DNA of 6,126 nucleotides from an uncultured Helicobacter sp. (lineage in GTDB: Bacteria > Campylobacterota > Campylobacteria > Campylobacterales > Helicobacteraceae): contig CALVAF010000167.1 in NCBI GenBank assembly GCA_944325475.1, positions 1 to 6,126 on the forward strand. The letters run 5' to 3'. The notes under the pieces were generated by a model that saw only the letters and a program-made list of their open reading frames with translations, did no database searches and had not been told where the DNA came from. Position 1 is the first letter of the stretch. Each line of letters begins with the position of its first letter. A program made the position numbers and the translations under genes. Shown piece by piece: positions 1 through 5,255 of this stretch.

Positions 1-51
1 TGCCTATTGTGCGAAAATAAAACAAAAAATTAATTTTTTACCAAAATTATC

Positions 52-116
52 TTTTTTTTTTTTTTTTTTTTTTTTTATAAAAACCCCTTTCCCCCACACC
101 CCCCGGGGGGGGGGGG
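52..116. repeat. Low-complexity block: T25 run, then C-rich stretch and abutting C6G12
   Basis: Bases 52-76 are 25 consecutive T. After a short A/C-rich spacer, C6 (99-104) directly abuts G12 (105-116). Poly-G tracts of this length are typical phase-variation sites in Helicobacter and Campylobacter surface genes, and an open plus-strand frame runs through this one. A 25-base T run and a C-tract abutting a G-tract within 65 bases are also what poor homopolymer sequencing or a mis-joined contig end would give. I can see the tracts but cannot tell biology from artefact, and the exact lengths should not be trusted. Confidence 0.7.
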
Positions 117-117
117 T

Positions 118-315
118 AGAAAGAATATTGTAGAGGCAAGAGCCCATCACATTAATCCAATGCCAAATTGTGGCTATATCTTTAATTCCATATTTGATTT
201 AGAAGCAATGGAAAAGGAGCTTCAAAGTCAAGGATATTATTCCTGCAAAATAGCCCTTAGAAAAGAAATTATCCACATAAACTACATTGTCATATCTATG
301 GCTATTGTTCTATAA
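118..315 (+). pseudogene. Unassigned open-frame fragment downstream of the G12 tract
   Basis: A frame beginning with the codons after the G12 tract stays open to a TAA at 313-315 and gives about 65 residues, including ARAHHINPMPNCGYIFNS and DLEAMEKELQSQGYY. The composition of the first two thirds looks like real protein. The last dozen residues (INYIVISMAIVL) do not look like a natural C-terminus and coincide with the minus-strand methyltransferase remnant. No in-frame ATG lies upstream of the tract before a stop at 31-33. I do not recognise the family. It may be the 3' part of a phase-variable glycan gene broken by rearrangement, or a chance open frame. Confidence 0.3.
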
Positions 316-517
316 TAGTCCATTGAAACTTTTTTGCTGCAAGGCAGTTTTTGAGAAAGCTTGCCCTGCCCACTTCCAATTTCAAGCACATTTTTTACTT
401 CTGTTGATAGGATAAATTTAGCAAATTCTGCATGATGTTCTTCCCAAAGTGAGCCAACAGAACCTGCATCATGCCCATTTGCATAGAGTAGGTTTCACTA
501 TCATCAATCACACATTT
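282..517 (-). pseudogene. Remnant of a class I SAM-dependent methyltransferase (C-methyltransferase-like)
   Basis: On the minus strand, 494 to 282 reads about 70 codons with no start, including ANGHDAGSVGSLWEEHH, EFAKFILS and NVLEIGSGQGKLSQKL. The segment VLEIGSGQGKLS is the glycine-rich SAM-binding motif I of class I methyltransferases. The preceding GSVGSLWEEHHxEFAKFIL pattern is what I recall from C-methyltransferases in capsule or lipooligosaccharide clusters of Campylobacterota. A neighbouring frame (517-485) gives KCVIDDSETYS, which fits the residues expected just before, so there is a frameshift near 485. The normal N-terminal zinc-binding part and everything past motif I are missing. 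The gene is truncated at both ends and not functional. The methyltransferase identity is quite firm; the substrate is unknown. Confidence 0.65.
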
Positions 518-671
518 TCATAAAATTGCATAATCAATTTTTATAATAACCTCTCATTGGATTTTACCCCTATGCTACATTTTTTGATATACTCAAATTT
601 TTATATTTTTTAAAAATAATTTTATTAAACAAACTTGTATTTTAGAAAATGTATCATTCTAACGCTAACAT

Positions 672-695
672 AATCTCTCTTAAAAAAGAGAGATT
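672..695 (-). terminator. Hairpin downstream of the solute-binding protein gene
   Basis: AATCTCTCTT (672-681) and AAGAGAGATT (686-695) form a perfect 10-bp stem with a 4-base loop, 25 bp past the stop codon of the minus-strand gene ending at 721. In the minus direction the loop is U-rich but no clear U-tract follows the stem. In the plus direction the stem runs into TTTTCCTT. It is therefore probably a weak or bidirectional terminator. Confidence 0.5.
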
Positions 696-720
696 TTCCT
701 TAAATGCTTTTGACTTTAAT

Positions 721-1443
721 TTAGGGCAAATTATACTTATCAATCAGTTTTTGCAAAGTTTCGTCTTTTTGCATGTTGATAAGCTCTGCATTAAGTCTTG
801 CAAGTAAAGACTTATCATTCTTTCTTAAGCCAAGCCCATAGCCATCACTGCCATCATTTTCATAATAAAATGCCACTATATTTTGATATAAACCCACTTG
901 CTCCATAACAATAGAATTATCAACAACCAAGGCATCAATTTTTCCCTGATTTAATTTCTTAAACAATTTTTCAACCTCCTCTAAAGAAATGATTGTTATC
1001 TTAGAGTTCTTTTTAAGCTCTTGTTCTTGCAGACTTCCTTTTCTAACCCCAACTTTCTTTCCCACCAAATCAGTTTTATTGCTAAGATTTGTATTGTCTT
1101 TGCGTTTTAAATAAGTGGTTTTTGAAAAATAATAAGGCTCTGTAAAAGCGATTAATTCTAACCTATCTGGAGTAATGGATAATGAAGAGGCAATCACATC
1201 AATCTTTCTATCCAACAATGCTGGGATAAGTCCATTAAAATCATAATCACTAACCCATTTAATCTTTAAATTCAGACGCTTTGCCAATTCCTTTACAAAT
1301 TCTATATCAAAACCATCAATTTCGCCTTGTTGATTCTTAAACTCAAAAGGAGAATAATTAGGTGTAACCCCTATTTTTAAAGTTTCCCCGCTATCCAAAC
1401 AAGCCGTAAATAAAAAACATAATACTAAAATTAACCCTTTCAT
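721..1443 (-). CDS. Amino-acid ABC transporter solute-binding lipoprotein (SBP_bac_3 family)
   Basis: This 240-aa protein is a periplasmic substrate-binding component of a polar or basic amino-acid ABC importer. A short signal sequence (residues 1-14) ends in LFTAC with C15 as the likely lipidation site, so it is probably a membrane-anchored lipoprotein; F at -3 is not the ideal lipobox. The family hallmarks are in order: LKIGVTPNYSPFEFK (22-36), GFDIEFVKELAKRL (44-57), SLSITPDR with R94, which normally contacts the ligand carboxylate, FTEPYY (100-105), GKKVGVRKGS (128-137) and KIDALVVD with D175, normally the ligand amino-group contact. The length is usual for the family. AAGGAG sits 5 bases before the ATG, which supports this start. 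The gene lies 16 bp behind the upstream minus-strand gene and is probably co-transcribed with it. No permease or ATPase gene is in the window, so it is an orphan binding protein here. The ligand (glutamine, cysteine, arginine or other) cannot be fixed from sequence alone. Confidence 0.93.
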   Translation of the reverse strand: MKGLILVLCFLFTACLDSGETLKIGVTPNYSPFEFKNQQGEIDGFDIEFVKELAKRLNLKIKWVSDYDFNGLIPALLDRKIDVIASSLSITPDRLELIAFTEPYYFSKTTYLKRKDNTNLSNKTDLVGKKVGVRKGSLQEQELKKNSKITIISLEEVEKLFKKLNQGKIDALVVDNSIVMEQVGLYQNIVAFYYENDGSDGYGLGLRKNDKSLLARLNAELINMQKDETLQKLIDKYNLP

Positions 1444-1459
1444 ATTCTCTCCTTATCCT

Positions 1460-2035
1460 TTAAGAATCTAAACGCTTATAATAAAGCATTTCAACATCAT
1501 TATCTTTTTCTTTAAATATCAAGATAGGCACATTATAAACATCGCTTGATTGCACCCAAACCAATCCATCATTGTGAATATAACAATTCCTTCCACTTTC
1601 AGCTTCCAAATCATTATACACATCAAAACTATCTTGGGAGTTTTTACCGGGTAAATTTAAACGTAAGGGAAGCCTATAAGAGCTAACGATTTTTTCATAG
1701 GCTTGTGAGATGCTTTGATTTTTAAAATAATATTTTCTAATGCTAACTTCTGAACAAGAATCGCATAAATTAGCGTAGGTAAAACCAAATTGATCTTTTT
1801 TTGGAGAATTTTGATTAATGGATTGGTTGAGCAGCTGATAATAACGTATAATAGAATGAGAATGCCTTTGAATCTTGCCTGCATATTGCTCACATATTCC
1901 ACTAAAACTGTTATTTTGATTAAAAATTGCACCTGTCTCATAAAGCTCACCTAGATTGGTAAAGCCTGCAAAATTAGCTACCATAGAGCTTACCAAAAGC
2001 CCAGCTAAAGTCATAGTTGTTTTTGTAAATTCCAT
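1460..2035 (-). CDS. Putative secreted protein of unknown function, paralogue of the 2168-2710 product
   Basis: This is a 191-aa protein of no family I recognise. Residues 1-24 look like a signal sequence (MEFTKTTMTLAGLLVSSMVA, then NFAG), so a periplasmic or outer-surface location is likely. It is a diverged paralogue of the next gene upstream. Shared elements are CEQYAGKI versus CEDYAKKI, FTYANL versus FTYLNL, IRKYYFKNQS versus IRIYEFENTS, LPGKNSQDS versus LPNQNAQDS, CYI, VWVQSS versus VWIQSN, and a C-terminal LYYxxxI/L. The cysteines at 48 and 151 match the two in the paralogue (34 and 136) and could form a conserved disulfide. This copy also has CDSC (91-94). AAAGGA 5 bases before the ATG supports the start, although M8 is also possible. 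It has its own TATAAT promoter after the terminator of the paralogue. The binding-protein gene follows after 16 bp, so the two may share a role at the envelope. Confidence 0.75.
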   Translation of the reverse strand: MEFTKTTMTLAGLLVSSMVANFAGFTNLGELYETGAIFNQNNSFSGICEQYAGKIQRHSHSIIRYYQLLNQSINQNSPKKDQFGFTYANLCDSCSEVSIRKYYFKNQSISQAYEKIVSSYRLPLRLNLPGKNSQDSFDVYNDLEAESGRNCYIHNDGLVWVQSSDVYNVPILIFKEKDNDVEMLYYKRLDS

Positions 2036-2084
2036 AAATATCCTTTAGAATTTACACTAAACATAGATTTTTTTATCCGCCAAG

Positions 2085-2090
2085 ATTATA
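2085..2090 (-). promoter_or_regulatory. -10 box TATAAT for the 1460-2035 gene
   Basis: TATAAT on the minus strand lies 49 bases before the ATG, preceded by a T-rich stretch with no clear -35, as is usual for the Campylobacterota housekeeping sigma factor. It follows the terminator of the upstream gene, so it would drive the genes at 1460-2035 and 721-1443. The leader shares GGATAAA, TCTATGTTT and AAATTCTAA with that of the upstream paralogue. Confidence 0.65.
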
Positions 2091-2132
2091 CTACAAAAAT
2101 ATTTAAAATAATTTTGTGAGAAAATAAGAAAG

Positions 2133-2163
2133 ATAGCAAAGGATTTTTAAAAACCTTTGCTAT
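2133..2163 (-). terminator. Rho-independent terminator after the 2168-2710 gene
   Basis: ATAGCAAAGG (2133-2142) pairs with CCTTTGCTAT (2154-2163), a perfect 10-bp stem. The internal TTTTT/AAAAA can extend the pairing. In the minus direction it is followed by CTTTCTTATTTTCTC. It begins 4 bases past the stop codon of the upstream paralogue, which separates that gene from the next transcription unit. Confidence 0.75.
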
Positions 2164-2167
2164 AAAA

Positions 2168-2710
2168 TTAATTTTTAGAAGTTATTTTTTCATAATAATA
2201 AAGCTTAGAATTTTGATTTTCTTGTTTCAAAATAAACACAAAATTTTCGCCTTTTTGCGGATTGGATTGTATCCAAACTTCATCAGAGTTTTTATAAATA
2301 TAACAAGTGTGCCCATCATTTTCGTTTTTTACGCTTACTTGGAATTTTAAAGAGTCTTGAGCATTTTGATTGGGTAAAGTTTCCCTTATTTTGATATTTT
2401 CATTCTTTTTGAGAATATTTTTTAGATTCTCATAAGATTGTTTCAAAGAAGTATTCTCAAATTCATATATGCGGATAAAAGCATCTGCACCACCAAAGTT
2501 AAGATTCAAATAAGTAAAGCTGTCTTTACTTGTTCTTTTGCCCTCTTTGGCAAAAAATGGATAAAAAACAGAAACACTTGAATCTTTGATCTTTTTAGCA
2601 TAATCTTCGCACTTAGAAATAAGCGCTTTTTCTTCTTGTAGAACACCCGCATCCATAGATGAAACGCCGATAAACAAAGCAAAAAAGCTTAGTAAAAACT
2701 TTTTTATCAT
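2168..2710 (-). CDS. Putative secreted protein of unknown function, first of two tandem paralogues
   Basis: This 180-aa protein has a clear N-terminal signal peptide: MIKK, a hydrophobic core FLLSFFALFIGV (5-16), and a likely cleavage near SMDA (residues 18-21). The mature part is hydrophilic and lysine/asparagine-rich, with two cysteines (34 and 136) that match cysteines of the downstream paralogue at 1460-2035. Shared blocks are CEDYAKKI (34-41), FTYLNL (65-70), FIRIYEFENTSL (78-89), LPNQNAQDS (112-120), CYI (136-138), VWIQSN (145-150) and the terminal LYYYEKI. I do not recognise the family. AGGAG 5 bases before the ATG supports the start. It has a good promoter (TTGACT, 17 bp, TATAAT) and its own terminator, so it is a single-gene unit. 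It is transcribed divergently from the DUF2589/GH19 operon, 217 bp away, so its promoter lies close to the operator array of that operon. Confidence 0.8.
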   Translation of the reverse strand: MIKKFLLSFFALFIGVSSMDAGVLQEEKALISKCEDYAKKIKDSSVSVFYPFFAKEGKRTSKDSFTYLNLNFGGADAFIRIYEFENTSLKQSYENLKNILKKNENIKIRETLPNQNAQDSLKFQVSVKNENDGHTCYIYKNSDEVWIQSNPQKGENFVFILKQENQNSKLYYYEKITSKN

Positions 2711-2769
2711 TTTAGCTCCTTAGAATTTGCAAAACCACAAAAACATAGAGCTTCTTTATCCAAGCAAGG

Positions 2770-2798
2770 ATTATATAGCAAAAGCTCACAAAAGTCAA
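2770..2798 (-). promoter_or_regulatory. Promoter of the 2168-2710 gene (TTGACT, 17 bp, TATAAT)
   Basis: On the minus strand TTGACT (2798-2793) is followed by a 17-base spacer and TATAAT (2775-2770), a near-consensus housekeeping promoter. The ATG is 59 bases downstream of the -10 box. The leader repeats blocks seen before the 1460-2035 gene (GGATAAA, CTATGTTT, AAATTCTAAGGA), so the duplication of the two genes included the promoter and leader. Confidence 0.75.
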
Positions 2799-2835
2799 TG
2801 TTAATTTTTTAAAGAAATTCTAAAAACTTGACAAA

Positions 2836-2891
2836 CCCATAGTGATTATTTCAATGCTAAATCATTGAAATAATCACCCATAGTGATTATT
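2836..2891. promoter_or_regulatory. Operator array: 15-bp inverted repeat plus 15-bp direct repeat
   Basis: GTGATTATTTCAATG (2842-2856) and CATTGAAATAATCAC (2863-2877) are a perfect 15-bp inverted repeat around CTAAAT. CCCATAGTGATTATT occurs exactly at 2836-2850 and again at 2877-2891, a 41-bp period that is close to four helical turns. The core GTGATTATT is thus present three times: plus, minus, plus. The array ends directly against the TATGAT box and lies within 110 bp of the divergent promoter. No poly-T follows, so a terminator is unlikely. I infer a binding site for a dimeric repressor or activator; no regulator gene is in the window. Confidence 0.75.
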
Positions 2892-2892
2892 G

Positions 2893-2898
2893 TATGAT
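2893..2898 (+). promoter_or_regulatory. Likely -10 box TATGAT of the DUF2589/GH19 operon
   Basis: TATGAT lies 29 bases before the first ATG (2928) and one base past the last operator copy. No -35 match lies at 17 bp; the operator occupies that position. A TTGACA at 2828-2833 with TTCAAT 16 bp downstream (2850-2855) is an alternative promoter inside the array. GAAAGG (2916-2921) is the ribosome site, 6 bases before the ATG. Confidence 0.5.
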
Positions 2899-2927
2899 AC
2901 GCAAAAATTAATTTTGAAAGGCTCAAA

Positions 2928-3509
2928 ATGGACAACAAAACAAATCCATCTTTAAGTGATATTATTATCTCTATTGCAAAATCTGTCGCACAAGCACAAA
3001 GTGATGTAGAAGAATCTCAACTTTCCCATATTTTCACATTTTTTGAAAGAAAGTTTAAAAAGAATCAAGATGGGGAAATTACTGATGAATTATTGCCCGG
3101 AATTTTTCCCAAAAGATTGAAGATTGGAATCCCCAATTCTGATTCCAAAAACTTTAGAACAAAATATTATAGTGTCCCTTATATCAACTTATTGCCTATC
3201 ACACCCATTCATATAGAAAGCATCAAAACAGAATTTGATGTAAGTCTAGTAGGTTTAGAAAATACATTTACCGATACAAACCAAGAAGATATGAAAGATT
3301 TTAAAGATTTGCCTTCTTTAAGAATTGATGTAGTGGGTGCAGGTTTTGGTAAAGAAAAAGGCTTGTCAGCTCATATTTGTCTAACGATGAGTAAGCATGA
3401 TCTTCCAGAGGGAACATCAAGAATGATTAATGAGCTCATCAACAATGCACAAGGCTATCAAGAAGATCTAATCTCAAAGCGGGAGGAAAATGAAAATGTA
3501 GAAAATTAA
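2928..3509 (+). CDS. DUF2589-like protein, first of an adjacent pair
   Basis: This 193-aa cytosolic-type protein has no signal peptide. It fits the DUF2589 layout: an N-terminal amphipathic helix (LSDIIISIAKSVAQAQSDV, 9-27), a central beta-rich part (RLKIGIPN, 63-70; SVPYINLLPITPIHIESIKTEFDVSL, 82-107), and a C-terminal strand-helix unit (AHICLTMSKHDLPEGTSRMINELINN, 148-173). These blocks line up with the next gene product: YINLLPITPIHI with LLTIVKVPSLAI, FDVSL with FDMEV, and LPEGTSRMINEL with MSEGLSRVLDII. The two are diverged family members, not recent duplicates. The function of DUF2589 is unknown to me. It is the first gene of the operon, with GAAAGG before the ATG. Its first 18 coding bases (MDNKTN) are identical to those of the gene at 4845. 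The acidic C-terminal tail (EENENVEN) is probably disordered. Family assignment is moderately sure and strengthened by the neighbour. Confidence 0.75.
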   Translation: MDNKTNPSLSDIIISIAKSVAQAQSDVEESQLSHIFTFFERKFKKNQDGEITDELLPGIFPKRLKIGIPNSDSKNFRTKYYSVPYINLLPITPIHIESIKTEFDVSLVGLENTFTDTNQEDMKDFKDLPSLRIDVVGAGFGKEKGLSAHICLTMSKHDLPEGTSRMINELINNAQGYQEDLISKREENENVEN

Positions 3510-3550
3510 TCAAACAAACAATTAATCAAATAAAAATATAAGGAATAGAA

Positions 3551-4156
3551 ATGGCAACAGAAATTATTAATCAATTTTCAGGATTACCTATGTCTTCTCT
3601 CATAGGTGGACCTTTACAGGCTGCTTGCGATGCACAATTGCAGCTCGCAAATGCAACGGCAAATTTCATCAAAACCGTGGGTATGAAAGAAGATGAGCAA
3701 ACCATTAGAACTGCTGACTTTCATTATGGGCAAATCCAAGAAGATGGAAGCACTCAAAAAATGAGTATTCAAGCTCCATTGCTTACTATTGTTAAAGTTC
3801 CAAGTTTAGCAATTAATAGTATGGATATTACCTTTGATATGGAAGTCAAAACAGCCGAAGAGTCTAAAGAATCAAATGACAAAAGTGGATCTTTAGATGC
3901 CCAGGCTTCAGTTGGTTTTGCTTGCTTTAAAGCTAGGGTTTCCCTAAAAGGCTCTATTAGCTCCCATAAAGAAAACACTAGAAGAACAGACACTTCTGCA
4001 AAATATCATGTGGAGTTACACGCTAGAGATGATGGAATGAGTGAGGGTTTATCAAGGGTGTTGGATATTATCCAAAGCTCTATACAGCCAAAAGCAGCTG
4101 GTGCAACAAAACAAATAGAAAATACACCAACTACCAATGACAGTGTAACAGAATAA
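3551..4156 (+). CDS. DUF2589 domain protein, second of an adjacent pair
   Basis: This is a 201-aa protein with the clear DUF2589 signature. The N-terminus FSGLPMSSLIGGPLQAACDAQ (9-29) leads into QLANATANFIKTVG, the motif I associate most strongly with this family. A beta-rich middle follows (LLTIVKVPSLAINSMDITFDMEV, 77-99), then a Ser/Glu/Lys-rich loop (102-118), a second strand region (ASVGFACFKARVSLKGSISS, 119-138), a basic stretch (HKENTRR) and KYHVELHARDDGMSEGLSRVLDIIQSS (151-177). The last 25 residues are Ala/Thr/Asn-rich and likely disordered. There is no signal peptide or transmembrane helix; the glycine/alanine-rich N-terminal helix is amphipathic and could mediate assembly or membrane contact, which is inference. 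AAGGAA lies 6 bases before the ATG. It starts 41 bp after the first DUF2589 gene. The pairing suggests that the two products act together, for example as a hetero-oligomer. Confidence 0.88.
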   Translation: MATEIINQFSGLPMSSLIGGPLQAACDAQLQLANATANFIKTVGMKEDEQTIRTADFHYGQIQEDGSTQKMSIQAPLLTIVKVPSLAINSMDITFDMEVKTAEESKESNDKSGSLDAQASVGFACFKARVSLKGSISSHKENTRRTDTSAKYHVELHARDDGMSEGLSRVLDIIQSSIQPKAAGATKQIENTPTTNDSVTE

Positions 4157-4186
4157 AAATAATTTGTCAAATACTAAGGAGCAATA

Positions 4187-4456
4187 ATGGCTAAAATTTT
4201 TGATTTAAGTTCCGTAGGGTTTATCAAAAGAATCACTATAGGGCAAAAAGACGCAAAATCTTTATACACTGAAGAGCAAGCCACTCAAGATATGGAATTT
4301 CTTAACAAATGTTTAAATAGCTTTCCCAAAGGACACATTATTGCTTGTGAAAAAAACTTTAATGTGCTTAATCTTGGAGAGCATCAAGTAGTCCAACAAT
4401 GGGTGGTGTATCACATCGGATTCAACAAAAAACCTATATGGATGGGCAATCAATGA
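4187..4456 (+). CDS. Small conserved-looking protein, unknown function (89 aa)
   Basis: This is an 89-aa protein with AAGGAG 6 bases before the ATG, so the start is firm. It has no signal peptide. Layout: a short N-terminal strand region (AKIFDLSSVGFIKRITIG), a helix (TEEQATQDMEFLNKCLNSFP, 28-47), KGHIIACEKNFNVLNLGEHQVV (48-69), then QQWVVYHIGFNKKPIWM (70-86). The closing block, with GEHQVV, YHIGF and a KPxW motif, has the dense aromatic and histidine pattern of a conserved core. I have a vague recollection of similar short proteins beside DUF2589 genes, but I cannot name a family. It ends in an ATGA overlap with the next gene, so the two are translationally coupled. It may be an accessory or chaperone-like partner of the DUF2589 pair; this is inference from position only. 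Confidence 0.75.
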   Translation: MAKIFDLSSVGFIKRITIGQKDAKSLYTEEQATQDMEFLNKCLNSFPKGHIIACEKNFNVLNLGEHQVVQQWVVYHIGFNKKPIWMGNQ

Positions 4457-4827
4457 AGAAAGCTATTTCTTTGCAACATCTTGTCATTCTTTTACAAAGT
4501 GAAAAGTTATTTTGTGAAAAAGAGCTTAAAAGTTTTACACAAACCAATTATGAAAAACTTGCTTTTTTAATTAAAATACACTTTGGAATTCCGTTAGAAC
4601 AGGCATTTAAAATGCTTTTTTATCCAAATTATACACTAAACATAGAGCTTTGTTTTAACGTGTATAAAGAAAAGCAAGATAGGTATTTGACTAAGAAGCC
4701 AAGTTTTTTTAAGCGATTGTTCAAACGTTTTAGTGTCCATAAAATCACTATTAATAATCAAAAAGTGATTCTGGATAATGACATTATAAACAAAGAACTA
4801 GCCAAAAAAATTTGGCTTGTATTTTAA
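4453..4827 (+). CDS. Unknown protein, 124 aa, basic C-terminal half
   Basis: The start at 4453 is chosen because ATG overlaps the previous stop as ATGA, the same coupling used before the hydrolase gene. The frame is open upstream to an ATG at 4399, but that would overlap the preceding gene by 58 bases without a ribosome site. The 124-aa product begins MKKAISLQHLVILLQSEKLF, continues with a helical region (NYEKLAFLIKIHFGIPLEQAFKMLFYP, 32-58) and then a very basic patch (KKPSFFKRLFKRF, 81-93), ending hydrophobic (KKIWLVF). No convincing transmembrane span or signal peptide is present, and I recognise no family. The basic aromatic patch could bind nucleic acid or a membrane surface. It is tightly packed in the operon, 17 bp before the next gene. 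Confidence 0.65.
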   Translation: MKKAISLQHLVILLQSEKLFCEKELKSFTQTNYEKLAFLIKIHFGIPLEQAFKMLFYPNYTLNIELCFNVYKEKQDRYLTKKPSFFKRLFKRFSVHKITINNQKVILDNDIINKELAKKIWLVF

Positions 4828-4844
4828 AAATAAAAGGATAAAAA

Positions 4845-5255
4845 ATGGACAACAAAACAAATAAAAAAAGAGAGGCAACATTGCCAAGTGATTGGTTTTT
4901 AGTAAGAGCAATAACTGGTAGCGTCAAAACAGATGAAAAATTATCAGAAGAGGTATATGATCAAATCAGCGTATATGCAGGAAAAACCGAGCAAGAAGCT
5001 ATAAAAAATCTCTTAAATCATTTTGACAACAAAAACGAAGTTACTCTAGGTATAACTAGGTTTAATAACTTTTTACAGCTGCATTCCCACCCACAAATCA
5101 TAAAAGATGATACAGGCGGAAATATCGGACATTATTTAATTAAAGCAATAAAGGCTAAAGAATTAAGCAATCTTTTTAGTCGGCACAAGAAATACAAAAA
5201 AACAAACAAACAAATCAATGGGAAGAGCAAAAAGAATAAGAAGGGCTTTAAATGA
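4845..5255 (+). CDS. Unknown lysine-rich protein, 136 aa
   Basis: This 136-aa protein begins MDNKTNKKREATLPSDWFLV. AAAGGAT 6 bases before the ATG supports the start. The central part (DEKLSEEVYDQISVYAGKTEQEAIKNLLNHF, 30-60) looks like a helical globular domain. It is followed by EVTLGITRFNNFLQLHSHPQIIKDDTGGNIGHYLIKAIKA (65-104), with clustered histidines (HSHP, 80-83). The tail from 113 on is almost all Lys/Asn/Arg and probably disordered. I recognise no family. The start, from three bases before the ATG through codon 6, is identical over 21 bases to that of the first DUF2589 gene, although the rest of the proteins do not resemble each other. It ends in an ATGA overlap with the GH19 hydrolase. 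That coupling would suit a chaperone, inhibitor or release factor for the hydrolase, but nothing in the sequence proves this. Confidence 0.7.
   Translation: MDNKTNKKREATLPSDWFLVRAITGSVKTDEKLSEEVYDQISVYAGKTEQEAIKNLLNHFDNKNEVTLGITRFNNFLQLHSHPQIIKDDTGGNIGHYLIKAIKAKELSNLFSRHKKYKKTNKQINGKSKKNKKGFK

Noticed and set aside
1657..1950. 97-aa open frame on the minus strand
   Set aside because: It lies wholly inside the secreted-protein gene at 1460-2035 in another frame, has no ribosome site and shows non-protein-like composition.
2836..2891. Possible CRISPR array or transposon end repeats
   Set aside because: There are only two direct copies with no regular spacer series, no target-site pattern and no cas or transposase gene. 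The position against a promoter fits an operator.
3769..3993. 74-aa open frame on the minus strand
   Set aside because: It is a shadow of the second DUF2589 gene, which has a clear family match and ribosome site on the other strand.
4399..4452. Upstream start giving a 142-aa version of the 124-aa protein
   Set aside because: It would overlap the previous gene by 58 bases without a ribosome site, whereas the ATG at 4453 makes the usual ATGA coupling.
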